Positions 47,216 through 54,602 of a DNA stretch of 54,602 bases are shown one piece after another. The notes beneath the pieces were generated by a model, which worked only from the letters and a program-made list of their open reading frames with translations, ran no database searches and was not told where the DNA came from. The stretch's first letter is position 1. Each line of letters begins with the position of its first letter. Position numbers and translations under genes: made by a program. Source of the DNA: Pseudoxanthomonas jiangsuensis (GTDB lineage Bacteria > Pseudomonadota > Gammaproteobacteria > Xanthomonadales > Xanthomonadaceae). The stretch is taken from the NCBI RefSeq assembly GCF_010093185.1, contig NZ_PDWL01000025.1:1-54602 (forward strand). Direction: 5' to 3'.

Positions 47216-47992
47216 TTGAAAACCAAGACCCTGATCCCCTGGCCAGGCGGAAAGAGCCGCCTCGCCGCCCAGCTGCTCCCGCTCTTTGACAACACGCACA
47301 AGACCTACGTGGAGCCGTTCGCAGGCGCCGCGGCGATGCTGTTCCTCCGGCCCGAGCCGGCCAAGGTCGAGGTGCTGAACGACGCCCAGCGCGACCTGAT
47401 CACGCTGTACCGGGTGGTGCAGCACCATCTTGATGAGTTCGTCCGGCAATTCCGATGGCAGCTGGTGGCGCGGGACGAGTTCCAGCGCCTCCTGCAAGCC
47501 GAGCCGGACACGCTGACCGACATCCAGCGCGCCGCCCGCTTTTTCTACCTCCAGAAGACCTGCTTCGGCGGCAAGGTGCGGGGGCGCCAGTTCGGAGTGG
47601 ACCCGGGCAGCCCGGCCAGGCTGAACCTGCTGCGCCTCGAGGAGGATCTAAGCGACGCCTACCTGCGGCTCTCCAGGGTGGTGATCGAGAACCTAGACTG
47701 GCAGGCCTGCATGCAGCGGTACGACACGCCGGCCACGTTCTTCTTCGCCGACCCGCCGTACTGGCAGACCGAGGGCTACGGCAACCCGTTCGGCCTGGAC
47801 CAGTACCAGGCCCTGGCGGAGGTCATGCGTCGGGCCAAAGGCCGGGTGCTGGTGACCATCAACGACCACCCGGACATGCGGGAGGTGTTCGCGGGTTTCC
47901 GGCTCAAGCGCCTGGCCACGACCTACACGATCGGTCGCAGCGCGGCGAGCAAGGGACAGCGGCGGTACGAGCTGGCTGTGAGGAGCTGGTAG
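47216..47992 (+). CDS. Dam-like D12-class N6-adenine DNA methyltransferase
   Basis: A 258-residue adenine methyltransferase of class alpha (D12), TTG start at 47216. Motif X is PWPGGKSRLAAQLLPLF, motif I is VEPFAGAAAMLF, the catalytic motif IV is FFADPPYWQ, and KGRVLVTINDHPDMR follows. The target is probably GATC or a relative (inferred from class). It likely protects the phage genome from host restriction or alters expression. The gene lies at the right end, where Mu has its mom modification gene. Confidence 0.85.
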   Translation: MKTKTLIPWPGGKSRLAAQLLPLFDNTHKTYVEPFAGAAAMLFLRPEPAKVEVLNDAQRDLITLYRVVQHHLDEFVRQFRWQLVARDEFQRLLQAEPDTLTDIQRAARFFYLQKTCFGGKVRGRQFGVDPGSPARLNLLRLEEDLSDAYLRLSRVVIENLDWQACMQRYDTPATFFFADPPYWQTEGYGNPFGLDQYQALAEVMRRAKGRVLVTINDHPDMREVFAGFRLKRLATTYTIGRSAASKGQRRYELAVRSW

Positions 47993-48039
47993 CGAGGACT
48001 TTCGCAGCCCCAGAGACGGTTGCCGGCTACCCTCGCGGC

Positions 48040-48615
48040 ATGCGCCTGCTGATTGCCAGAACCCACCCCGGGACCGAGTACGAAGCTGCGGCAGGTATGC
48101 CGCACGAAGGGCCGGGTGGCCACGGAGACCAATCGTATTCCTGGGGCATCGAGCCAGGCCGCTTTCCGGGGCTTCTGTACCGGGCGCAGTGGGGGAAGCC
48201 GGTCCGGGGTTCGTTGGAGTGGCGGGCGGGGCGGCCGATCCTGTGGGATGTGGACTTGGCTCAGGCGGCACCAACTGAGGCAGTCGCCGTCCTGGCCAGC
48301 GGCTTCCACCTGGTCAGCACGAGGCGCCCTTGGCGCTACTACGAGCCCCCGGGTGGGGAGCTGATGTTTCTCGCCGGCTTGGGGTCCGGCCGGGACTTCT
48401 CGGTTCTAGCCCGCCACAACCCAGACGGCGGGTTTCCGGTGGTCCTCCCACCCGAGAGGGTGCTGGACTGGGTAATGGGCGGCCCGCCGGGTCTGGACGG
48501 CCTGGCGGCGCTGCCATCTCTGGGGCCGGAGCTGTTCCGGTCGTGGCCGGTGGCGGACCCGACGCTGATCGAGGACGGTCCGGAGCGGCTTAGACCCCTG
48601 CTCGAAGGGCCCTAG
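48040..48615 (+). CDS. Hypothetical protein at the prophage right end
   Basis: A 191-residue protein starting [20 protein letters not shown]. It is Gly/Pro/Trp-rich ([20 protein letters not shown] ... [20 protein letters not shown] ... [20 protein letters not shown]) and not similar to a family I know. It is separated by 47 bp from the methylase and ends 64 bp from the right terminus, a usual place for host-directed accessory genes. Confidence 0.55.
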   Translation: MRLLIARTHPGTEYEAAAGMPHEGPGGHGDQSYSWGIEPGRFPGLLYRAQWGKPVRGSLEWRAGRPILWDVDLAQAAPTEAVAVLASGFHLVSTRRPWRYYEPPGGELMFLAGLGSGRDFSVLARHNPDGGFPVVLPPERVLDWVMGGPPGLDGLAALPSLGPELFRSWPVADPTLIEDGPERLRPLLEGP

Positions 48616-48636
48616 AACGCGGTTTTGGGCCTTGTG

Positions 48637-48679
48637 CAGACCATGTGGCAGGCCTGAGCAAACCATGCGGCGCCTTACA
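48637..48679 (-). repeat. Right prophage end with two transposase-binding-type repeats
   Basis: On the minus strand GCCGCATGGTTTG (complement of 48659-48671) and GCCACATGGTCTG (complement of 48637-48649) are inverse copies of the left-end motif. The terminus reads TGTAAGG on the minus strand; the distance from TGT to the first motif equals that at the left end. A third right-end site was not found by eye. Confidence 0.85.
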
Positions 48680-48684
48680 AAGAG
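48680..48684. repeat. Right copy of 5-bp target-site duplication (AAGAG)
   Basis: AAGAG directly after the right terminus, matching 9268-9272. Confidence 0.92.
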
Positions 48685-49001
48685 CGGAAGCATCCGAAGC
48701 GGTGAACTCCACACCCGCAGAGGCCGTCGTGCCTTGGGTCTGCGGTGCAAGTGGCACAGGGACGTGCCACGGCCGCGCGTTGCGGGCAGGACGCCCGCCC
48801 GCGCGGTGCACCGCAGACCCAAGACACGGCGGCCCAGACCGGAGCCGGCGCTTTTGCTTCAATCCAACCGGCATATTGCTCAGCCCGAAGCCGGCGCCTT
48901 TGCTTCAAAGCAACACAGACAGCGCGGCGGCTTTCACCCCAACATCACAGGCAAACGCTGACCGCTACACTGTGCGCCCCCATCCCCGCGCCGCTGCCGC
49001 C
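48685..49001. other. Host intergenic region with repeats upstream of purT
   Basis: No gene is seen in these 317 bp. A perfect 17-bp inverted repeat CTTGGGTCTGCGGTGCA (48733-48749) / TGCACCGCAGACCCAAG (48807-48823) encloses 57 bp that are themselves rich in GTGCCAC/GTGGCAC and GC repeats. Two 20-bp direct repeats differing at one base (AGCCGGCGCTTTTGCTTCAA at 48843-48862 and its copy at 48889-48908) lie 46 bp apart. The last 40 bp should hold the purT promoter. Confidence 0.6.
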
Positions 49002-50207
49002 ATGGTCCGTATCGGAACCCCGCTGTCCCCGCACGCCACCCGCGTCCTGCTGCTCGGCTCGGGCGAACTGGGCAAGGAAGTGGCCATCGAGCTGCAACGC
49101 CTGGGCGTGGAAGTGGTCGCCGCCGACCGCTACGCCGACGCACCGGCGATGCAGGTCGCCCACCGCAGCCACGTGCTGGACATGCTCGACACCTTCGCCC
49201 TGCGCGAGCTGATCGCGCGCGAGCAGCCGGACCTGATCGTCCCCGAGATCGAGGCCATCCACACCGAGACCCTGGTCCAGCTGGAGAAGGAGCACGGCCA
49301 GAAGGTGATCCCCACCGCCCGCGCCGCGCGCCTGACCATGGACCGCGAGGGCATCCGCCGCCTGGCCGCCGAGACCCTGGGCGTGCCGACCTCGCCCTAC
49401 CGCTTCGTCGACACCCTCGAGGAATACCACGCGGCGATCGCCGCGGTCGGCCTGCCGTGCGTGGTCAAGCCGGTGATGTCGTCCTCGGGCAAGGGCCAGA
49501 GCACCGTGCGCGACCCAGGCCAGGCCGACGCGGCCTGGGAATACGCCCAGACCGGCGGCCGCGCCGGCGCCGGCCGCTGCATCGTCGAGGGCTTCATCGA
49601 CTTCGACTACGAGATCACCCTGCTGACCGTGCGCCACGCCGGCGGCACCTCGTTCTGCGAGCCGATCGGCCACCTGCAGCGCGACGGCGACTACCGCGAG
49701 AGCTGGCAGCCGCAGCCGATGTCGCCGCTGGCGCTGGAGCGCGCGCAGCGGATCGCCCGCGCGATCACCGACGACCTCGGCGGCTGGGGCGTGTTCGGGG
49801 TGGAGTTGTTCGTGAAGGACGACCAGGTCTGGTTCTCGGAAGTGTCGCCGCGGCCGCACGACACCGGCCTGGTCACCCTGGTCTCGCAGGACCTGCCGCA
49901 GTTCGCCCTGCATGCGCGCGCGATCCTGGGCCTGCCGGTCGGAGCGGGCGAGGGCGGCACGATCCGCCAGAACGGCCCGTCGGCCTCGTGCGCGCTGCTG
50001 GCGCACGGCCACGGCGTGCCGGTGTTCTCCAACGTCGGTGCGGCCCTGCAGGCGCCGGACACCGCCCTGCGCCTGTTCGGCAAGCCGAAGGTGGAAGGCC
50101 AGCGCCGGGTCGGTGTGACCCTGGCGCGCGGCGCCGACGTAGACGCGGCGCGCACGGTGGCGCGCGCGGCGGCCGAGGCGATCGGGATCGAACTGCGCGC
50201 GGACTGA
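49002..50207 (+). CDS. purT: Formate-dependent phosphoribosylglycinamide formyltransferase PurT
   Basis: A 401-residue ATP-grasp enzyme that makes formyl-GAR from GAR, formate and ATP, an alternative to PurN in purine synthesis. Landmarks: [40 protein letters not shown], the ATP-grasp segment [60 protein letters not shown] and [18 protein letters not shown]. Length and motifs are those of normal PurT. ATG 49002 is chosen by homology. The repeat-rich region between it and the SPFH operon was the prophage target. Confidence 0.95.
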   Translation: MVRIGTPLSPHATRVLLLGSGELGKEVAIELQRLGVEVVAADRYADAPAMQVAHRSHVLDMLDTFALRELIAREQPDLIVPEIEAIHTETLVQLEKEHGQKVIPTARAARLTMDREGIRRLAAETLGVPTSPYRFVDTLEEYHAAIAAVGLPCVVKPVMSSSGKGQSTVRDPGQADAAWEYAQTGGRAGAGRCIVEGFIDFDYEITLLTVRHAGGTSFCEPIGHLQRDGDYRESWQPQPMSPLALERAQRIARAITDDLGGWGVFGVELFVKDDQVWFSEVSPRPHDTGLVTLVSQDLPQFALHARAILGLPVGAGEGGTIRQNGPSASCALLAHGHGVPVFSNVGAALQAPDTALRLFGKPKVEGQRRVGVTLARGADVDAARTVARAAAEAIGIELRAD

Positions 50208-50222
50208 GTCCGCGCGTTTTCC
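50196..50222 (+). terminator. Rho-independent terminator of purT
   Basis: CGCGCGGA (50196-50203), loop CTGAG, TCCGCGCG (50209-50216), then TTTT. It overlaps the purT stop codon. Confidence 0.8.
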
Positions 50223-50225
50223 CGC

Positions 50226-51449
50226 CTACGGTTCCAGGTCCACCCACACCAGGTGGTGGTCGCTGGCGTCGGCGATGGCCGCGTCCGGGTCGCCCGATGC
50301 CGGCCAGAACACGCCCTGGCCGTGCAGGACGAAGCCGGTGGACGGCAGCACGTAGTCCAGCCGCATCGCCCCGGCGCGCGGGCCGAAGTCGCCGGTGACG
50401 TGCTCCGGCGCGCCGCGGTGGGCGATCCCCTTGGCCGCATAGGCGCGCGCGGTCTCGGCGCCGCCCGCCGAGCGCGGGGTGGCCATGCGCAGCACCCGCG
50501 GATGCTCGAGCAGTCCGACGATGGCCTCGTGGTGGCCGTCGCCGTCAACCGGGTCGTTGTTGAGGTCGCCGGCGATCACGAAGCGGGCATCGGCGGCCAG
50601 TCCGCCGCAGCGGCCGGCGTCGTCGCACAGCCAGGGCTTGTCGCCCGGCGTGAGGTATTCCTGCCACAGCCGGATCTCGTCGGCGTTGCGCGCGCCGTTG
50701 CGGTCCTCCGGACCGTCGAACACCGGCGGGGTCGGGTGCGAGACCAGGAAGTGCACGGTGCCGCCCGGCGTGCGCACCGGCACGTCCCAGTGCGACTTGG
50801 ACGACAGCCGCAGCTGCCGCCACACCGCGTCGGCGTGCCAGGGCGCGCCGGTGGCCGGGTCGAGCGGGCGCCGTGCGCCGGGCATCGTCGCCCAGCGCAG
50901 GAGGCGGAAGCTGCGCACTTGGCCGGCGTCGATCGGATGCTGCGACAGCACCAGCATCCCGTACTGGCCCGGGTGCAGGCCGTAGCCCCAGGCGTCGTTG
51001 CCGCGGTCGCGCCCTTCGCCGCCGATCGTGCCGTTGCGGTCCAGGTCCAGGCCGCTGGGCACGCCGGTGTTCACTTCGGCCAGGTAGCGGTAGGGATAGC
51101 GCAGGGGCTCGCCGCCGCCGGGCTGGGCCTGTTCCAGGTAATCGCGCTGGAACAGGTCGGCGGCGCGGTGCGCGGGGTCGTAGTCGAACTCGTTGAGCAG
51201 GACCAGGTCCGGGCGCACGCGCTGCAAAACCGCGGCGATCTTGCGCGCGCCGGCGTCGCCGGCCTGCAGGCGGGCGACCAGGCCGCCCTCGGCCTCGGCG
51301 TACAGCGAGGTGTTGTAGGTGGCCACGCGCAGGCGGGCCGGCGTATCGGCAGCGGGCGTGGGGACCGGTACGGGGCCGGCGCAGGCGGAAAGGATCAAGG
51401 CGAGGGTGGGGGCGAGGGCCGGGAACAGGGCGCGGAGGCGGATGTGCAT
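50226..51449 (-). CDS. Endonuclease/exonuclease/phosphatase-family lipoprotein
   Basis: A 407-residue protein. The N-terminus is a lipoprotein signal (LFPALAPTLALILSACAG), so it is exported and anchored. The mature part has the EEP fold: RLRVATYNTSLYAEAE, PDLVLLNEFDYDP (catalytic Glu), HPIDAGQVRSFRLL, FLVSHPTPPVFDGPEDRNGA, FVIAGDLNNDPVDGDGHHEA (Asp-x-Asn) and ASDHHLVWVDLEP (final Asp-His). It may be a nuclease or phosphatase; the substrate is unknown. ATG 51449 is favoured by the signal peptide. Confidence 0.85.
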   Translation of the reverse strand: MHIRLRALFPALAPTLALILSACAGPVPVPTPAADTPARLRVATYNTSLYAEAEGGLVARLQAGDAGARKIAAVLQRVRPDLVLLNEFDYDPAHRAADLFQRDYLEQAQPGGGEPLRYPYRYLAEVNTGVPSGLDLDRNGTIGGEGRDRGNDAWGYGLHPGQYGMLVLSQHPIDAGQVRSFRLLRWATMPGARRPLDPATGAPWHADAVWRQLRLSSKSHWDVPVRTPGGTVHFLVSHPTPPVFDGPEDRNGARNADEIRLWQEYLTPGDKPWLCDDAGRCGGLAADARFVIAGDLNNDPVDGDGHHEAIVGLLEHPRVLRMATPRSAGGAETARAYAAKGIAHRGAPEHVTGDFGPRAGAMRLDYVLPSTGFVLHGQGVFWPASGDPDAAIADASDHHLVWVDLEP

Positions 51450-51521
51450 GGCCGCGATTCTGGCACGTGGCGATGACGGCGCGGCGTCGGCGCCGATGCG
51501 CATCGCGGCCGTATCGATGAT

Positions 51522-52268
51522 CTACCGGGAATGCGGGAACGGCCGCCAGCGCCGGCCGTCGAAGGCTTCCAGCGGATGGAAGCGGCGCTTGTAGTCCATC
51601 TTGGCGTGGCCGTCGATCCAGTAGCCCAGGTACAGGTGGCGCAGGCCTTCGCGCCGGGCCCATTCGAGCTGGCGCAGGACCGCCAGCGTGCCCAGCCCGC
51701 GCGCGTGCAGTTCCGGTTCGTAGAAGGTGTAGACCGCCGACAGTCCGGTGGGGATGCGATCGGTGACCGCCACCGCCAGCAAGGGGCCGGGCGCGTCCGC
51801 GGTGGCCGGTGCGCGCAGTTCCAGGAAGCGGGTGTCGGACCAGGCGCCGACCAGGAACTGGTCGAACTCGGCGGTGCCGTGCCCGTCCATGCCGCCGTCG
51901 CGGTGGCGTGCTTCCAGGTAGCGCTGGTACAGGGCGAAATGCTCGGGCGTGCGCCGCGCCGGCACGATCCGCGCCTCGACCTCCGCGTTGCGCGCCAGGC
52001 AGCGGCGCTGGCTGCGGTCGGGCACGAACTCGGCCACCGGAATGCGCACCGCCACGCAGGCGCGGCAGTGCGCGCAGTGCGGGCGGTAGACGATGTCGCC
52101 GGAGCGGCGAAAGCCCCAGTCCAGCGCCTGAGGATAGATGTGGGGCAGGCGCGGGTCGCGCGGGTCGAGCACCAGGTCGCGCGCGTCGCGCTCGGGCCAG
52201 TAGCCGCAGGCATGGCCTCCGGTCTGGAACAGGCGCAGGTCGTCGGTGGGAGAGGAGTCGTGGCCCAT
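51522..52268 (-). CDS. bpt: Aspartate/glutamate leucyltransferase Bpt
   Basis: A 248-residue leucyl/arginyl-tRNA-protein transferase. It adds leucine to proteins with N-terminal Asp or Glu, marking them for ClpS/ClpAP (N-degron pathway). Typical: [40 protein letters not shown] (cysteine cluster CxxCxxC), [34 protein letters not shown] and [23 protein letters not shown] 52268 is the family start. It is divergent from the EF-hand gene over 176 bp. Confidence 0.93.
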   Translation of the reverse strand: MGHDSSPTDDLRLFQTGGHACGYWPERDARDLVLDPRDPRLPHIYPQALDWGFRRSGDIVYRPHCAHCRACVAVRIPVAEFVPDRSQRRCLARNAEVEARIVPARRTPEHFALYQRYLEARHRDGGMDGHGTAEFDQFLVGAWSDTRFLELRAPATADAPGPLLAVAVTDRIPTGLSAVYTFYEPELHARGLGTLAVLRQLEWARREGLRHLYLGYWIDGHAKMDYKRRFHPLEAFDGRRWRPFPHSR

Positions 52269-52444
52269 GGCAGGTGGCGTCGACGGTCGCCCGCAGCATA
52301 CCCCCGCCGTGTCTCGCTGCACGCGACCAGGCCTGCGCCGCCGCCGGCTGGCGGCTGAACGCGGCTCCCGGACGGTCAACGCCGTCGCCGGCGCGGCGTT
52401 TTCCCCTGCGTGGTTACCAAGCCCACGACGACCCGGAGAACACC

Positions 52445-53062
52445 GTGAAGAAGACCCCTTTCCTGATCGCCACCGCCCTGCTGGCCGTCACCGCCGGAGC
52501 CGCCCTGGCGCAGTCCAATACTCCGACGCCCGCCGCGCCTGCGACCCCGGCGCACAAGCCGCTGGACGCCAACAAGGACGGCGTGATCGAACGTGGCGAG
52601 GCGGCCGCGTTCCCGCGCCTGGCCGAGCGTTTCGACACCCTGGACAAGAACCGCGACGGCAAGCTCGACCGCGGGGAACTGCCGCGCCGTCCGCACGGCG
52701 ACCGTGGCCGCCACGGCCCGGGGCATCGCGGCGGCTTCGGCGGCCCGGACGGCCCCGGGTTCGCCGGTGCCGACAAGGACGGCGACGGCCGGATCAGCAA
52801 GGCCGAGGCCACCGCGGCGGCGGCCGAGCGCTTCGATCGCATGGATGCGAACAAGGACGGCTTCGTCGACCGCGCCGACCGCGAGCTGGCTTCGCAGCAG
52901 CGTCGCGACGCCCGCTTCAAGGCGCTGGACAGCAACGGCGACGGCAGCCTGAGCCGGGCCGAGTACGACGCGGCCCAGGCCCGTCATGGCGGGCCGCGCG
53001 GCGAGCGCCGTGGCGGCGGCGGCCGCGGTCCGGCGGCGACCCAGGGCGCGGCGGCGAAGTAA
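52445..53062 (+). CDS. Exported EF-hand calcium-binding protein
   Basis: A 205-residue periplasmic or secreted protein, GTG start at 52445. Signal peptide [23 protein letters not shown]. Four EF-hand-like loops: [48 protein letters not shown], and a fifth, [12 protein letters not shown], i.e. the D-x-N/D-x-D-G pattern. Gly/Arg/His-rich linkers lie between the second and third loops and at the C-terminus. It binds calcium; the biological role in Xanthomonadales is not known. Confidence 0.88.
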   Translation: MKKTPFLIATALLAVTAGAALAQSNTPTPAAPATPAHKPLDANKDGVIERGEAAAFPRLAERFDTLDKNRDGKLDRGELPRRPHGDRGRHGPGHRGGFGGPDGPGFAGADKDGDGRISKAEATAAAAERFDRMDANKDGFVDRADRELASQQRRDARFKALDSNGDGSLSRAEYDAAQARHGGPRGERRGGGGRGPAATQGAAAK

Positions 53063-53076
53063 GCACGCCTGCGTTC

Positions 53077-53100
53077 CCCTGCCGCCGCGTGGCGGCAGGG
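53077..53100. terminator. Bidirectional hairpin between convergent genes
   Basis: Perfect 10-bp stem CCCTGCCGCC (53077-53086) and GGCGGCAGGG (53091-53100), loop GCGT. No long T-run, so termination efficiency is uncertain. Confidence 0.6.
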
Positions 53101-53111
53101 ATCGGGCGGTT

Positions 53112-53633
53112 TCAGCCGGCCGGCGGAGGGGAGATGCGCACGCGCACCTCTTCTTCGTCGGCCTTTTCGTCGGCCGGTGCCGCCGGCTGCGCGGTCGGCG
53201 CCGGTGCCGATGCCGGCACCACGGGCGCGGCCGGGTGCGGCTTGCGTCCCAGCCAGATGAACACCGCCACGCCGGCGATCACCAGCAGCAGGACCAGGCG
53301 CAGGCGCCAGGCCCAGCGTCCGCCGCGCGGCGCGTCGAAGCGCGAGGGCAGGGCCTCGGTCGCCGGCTGCGGCAGGTCGGCATAGGAACGGGTGGTGGTC
53401 ATCAGCCCGTGCTGGCGCAGCAGTTCGCGCGCGCGCGGCTGGTCTTCGGGAATGCGCACCCAGACCGCCGGCTGCTGCTTCACCGGCACCGGCTCGGCAT
53501 AGCTGAACTGGCCGCTGCGGCGGCTGCGGTAGGAGCGCGGCTGGCTGATGTGGACGGGGATGCCCGCCTCCTCCAGCAGCCGGGCCACGCCTTCCACGGT
53601 TTCCAGCCGCTGGCTGGTGAAGATCTGGCGCAT
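53112..53633 (-). CDS. DUF2007-like protein with C-terminal membrane anchor
   Basis: A 173-residue protein. The N-terminal part (MRQIFTSQRLETVEGVARLL, EEAGIPVHISQPRSYR, VWVRIPEDQPRARELLRQHG) resembles the DUF2007 putative signal-transducing domain. One membrane helix (WRLRLVLLLVIAGVAVFIWL) and a Pro/Ala/Glu-rich tail follow. It is 7 bp downstream of tesB and co-transcribed with it. Function unknown. Confidence 0.65.
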   Translation of the reverse strand: MRQIFTSQRLETVEGVARLLEEAGIPVHISQPRSYRSRRSGQFSYAEPVPVKQQPAVWVRIPEDQPRARELLRQHGLMTTTRSYADLPQPATEALPSRFDAPRGGRWAWRLRLVLLLVIAGVAVFIWLGRKPHPAAPVVPASAPAPTAQPAAPADEKADEEEVRVRISPPPAG

Positions 53634-53640
53634 CGTCGGT

Positions 53641-54552
53641 TCAGTCCTGTGCGGGCACCAGGCGCGCGCTGCCGGCGTCGGGCACCACCCGGATCAGGCC
53701 TTCCTGGGCGGTGCTGGCCACCAGCCGGCCGGCGCGGTCGAACACCTGGCCGCGGGCCAGGCCGCGCGAGCCCTGGCTGCTGGGGCTGTCGAGCGAGTAC
53801 AGCAGCCATTCGTCGGCGCGGAACGGGCGGTGGAACCACAGCGCGTGGTCGAGCGAGGCCATCTGCACGTTGGGGGTGTAGTAGCTGATCCCGTGCGGGA
53901 AGGTCGCGGTGCCCAGCAGGTGGAAGTCGGAGGCATAGGCCAGCAGGGCCTGGTGCAGTTCGGCGGGGATCTCGCCCACGCTCTCGCGCAGGCGGAACCA
54001 GACGTGCTGGTAGGGCGGGCGCTTGGGCGGGTTGAGCTCGTCTCGGGGGTAGACGTGGCGGAACTCGAACGGGCCACCCCGCGAGAGCCAGCGCTGGACC
54101 TTGGTCGGCAGGGTGGCCATCACCTCGGGCGGCACCGGTAGTGCGGGGGCGATGTCCTCGGGCTGCGGGACGTCGGGCATCTTCAGCTGGTGCTCGGCGC
54201 CGGGTTCGTCGTCCTGGAACGAGGCGGCGCAGAAGAAGATCACCTTGCCGTGCTGGATCGCGGTGACCCGGCGCACGGAAAAGCTGCCGCCGTCGCGGGT
54301 GCGGTCGACGTCGTAGACGATGGGGTGGTCGATGTCGCCGGCGCGCAGGAAGTAGGCGTGCAGTGAATGGGCGTGGCGGCCGTTGTCGAGGGTGGCCTGG
54401 GCGGCGGCCAGGGCCTGGCCCAGCACCTGCCCGCCGAACACGTACTTGGTGCCGATGTCGCGGCTCTGGCCACGGAACAGGTTGTCCTCGAGCCGCTCCA
54501 GGGCGAGCAGGTCGATCAGTTCGGAAACCACGGGGCCGAGGGCGGGGGACAC
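53641..54552 (-). CDS. tesB: Acyl-CoA thioesterase II
   Basis: A 303-residue double-hotdog thioesterase of the TesB family that hydrolyses acyl-CoA. Typical: LLALERLEDNLFRGQSRDIG, VFGGQVLGQALAAAQATLDN, SLHAYFLRAGDIDHPIVYDV, DGGSFSVRRVTAIQHGKVIF, FHLLGTATFPHGISYYTPNV and MASLDHALWFHRPFRADEWL (catalytic Asp in SLDHALWFH). GTG 54552 is used as start; an internal ATG would remove the conserved N-terminus. It is complete at the window edge. Confidence 0.93.
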   Translation of the reverse strand: MSPALGPVVSELIDLLALERLEDNLFRGQSRDIGTKYVFGGQVLGQALAAAQATLDNGRHAHSLHAYFLRAGDIDHPIVYDVDRTRDGGSFSVRRVTAIQHGKVIFFCAASFQDDEPGAEHQLKMPDVPQPEDIAPALPVPPEVMATLPTKVQRWLSRGGPFEFRHVYPRDELNPPKRPPYQHVWFRLRESVGEIPAELHQALLAYASDFHLLGTATFPHGISYYTPNVQMASLDHALWFHRPFRADEWLLYSLDSPSSQGSRGLARGQVFDRAGRLVASTAQEGLIRVVPDAGSARLVPAQD

Positions 54553-54602
54553 GGGCGGGCCAGGCGGGAAGCGGGCGGCGATTATACCGGGCCCTTTGTA
54601 GG

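Larger units (their letters stand above)
9273..48679 (+). mobile_element. Complete Mu-type transposable prophage, 39,407 bp
   Basis: Boundaries are defined by inverted termini that start with TGT and, at the same distance, carry CGCC[A/G]CATGGTTTG, and by the flanking AAGAG duplication. Inside lie all expected Mu-type modules in order: repressor/Ner, transposase A and ATPase B, GemA, Mor, lysis, packaging, head, tail. The control region is of BcepMu type (gp16-family protein); the tail genes lack sheath and baseplate proteins and include a long tape measure, so the virion should be a siphovirus like B3/D3112. No essential gene is visibly broken, so the phage may be inducible. A Nextera-like edge is far away and does not affect it. 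Confidence 0.95.

Overview
The window is high-G+C DNA (roughly two thirds G+C by eye) from a gammaproteobacterium of the Xanthomonadales, most likely Lysobacter, Luteimonas or a relative. This placement is inferred from the look of the host proteins (MinC, PurT, Bpt, TesB, a DesK-type two-component pair, an SPFH/Arc-like operon) and from the style of the intergenic repeats. No marker gene such as rRNA is present.

Layout. (1) 1-9272, left host flank: a minC fragment cut by what looks like a Tn5/Nextera adapter end, a GNAT acetyltransferase, a histidine kinase/response regulator pair, an SRPBCC-GyrI-like membrane protein, a DUF423 protein, an AlkA-like glycosylase, then a minus-strand operon (SPFH protein, small membrane proteins, Arc-like ribbon-helix-helix protein, DUF4177 protein, PH-like membrane protein, M15 peptidase) read from a promoter with a palindrome between its -35 and -10. 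(2) 9273-48679, a 39,407-bp transposable (Mu-type) prophage. Both termini can be set to the base: each starts with TGT, carries GCCACATGGTTTG-type repeats, and is flanked by the same 5-bp target duplication, AAGAG. (3) 48685-54602, right host flank: purT, an endonuclease/exonuclease/phosphatase-family lipoprotein, bpt, an EF-hand protein, a DUF2007-like protein and tesB.

The prophage appears complete and in Mu order. A leftward repressor faces a Ner-like BcepMu gp16-family protein across an operator-rich early promoter. The early operon holds the DD(35)E transposase (A), its AAA ATPase (B), many small accessory ORFs, DUF3164, GemA and a single Mor-family activator. Next come lysis genes (holin, SLT endolysin, overlapping Rz/Rz1), a TraR-like zinc finger, packaging and head genes (gp26- and gp27-like, terminase, portal, gpF with a C-terminal PBECR2-like domain, gpG, protease/scaffold I/Z, decoration protein, gpT capsid), then a long flexible (siphovirus-type) tail: tail tube, a G/GT chaperone with a canonical -1 slip site, a 1684-residue tape measure, and hub and fibre proteins. 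Cargo genes are a 2-TM membrane protein and a HEPN-like protein, both inverted against their operon, a ribosome-modulation-factor (RMF/CrpP)-like protein, an adenine methylase and an unknown protein at the right end.

The most interesting signals are a 16-bp perfect palindrome present three times, each copy ahead of a late gene block (candidate Mor regulon); a 359-nt intergenic region after the gpT capsid gene that is rich in hairpins with a duplicated 28-nt element (candidate structured RNA, possibly the Mu-gpT-DE class); a second hairpin-rich gap before gpG; and the inverted cargo genes.
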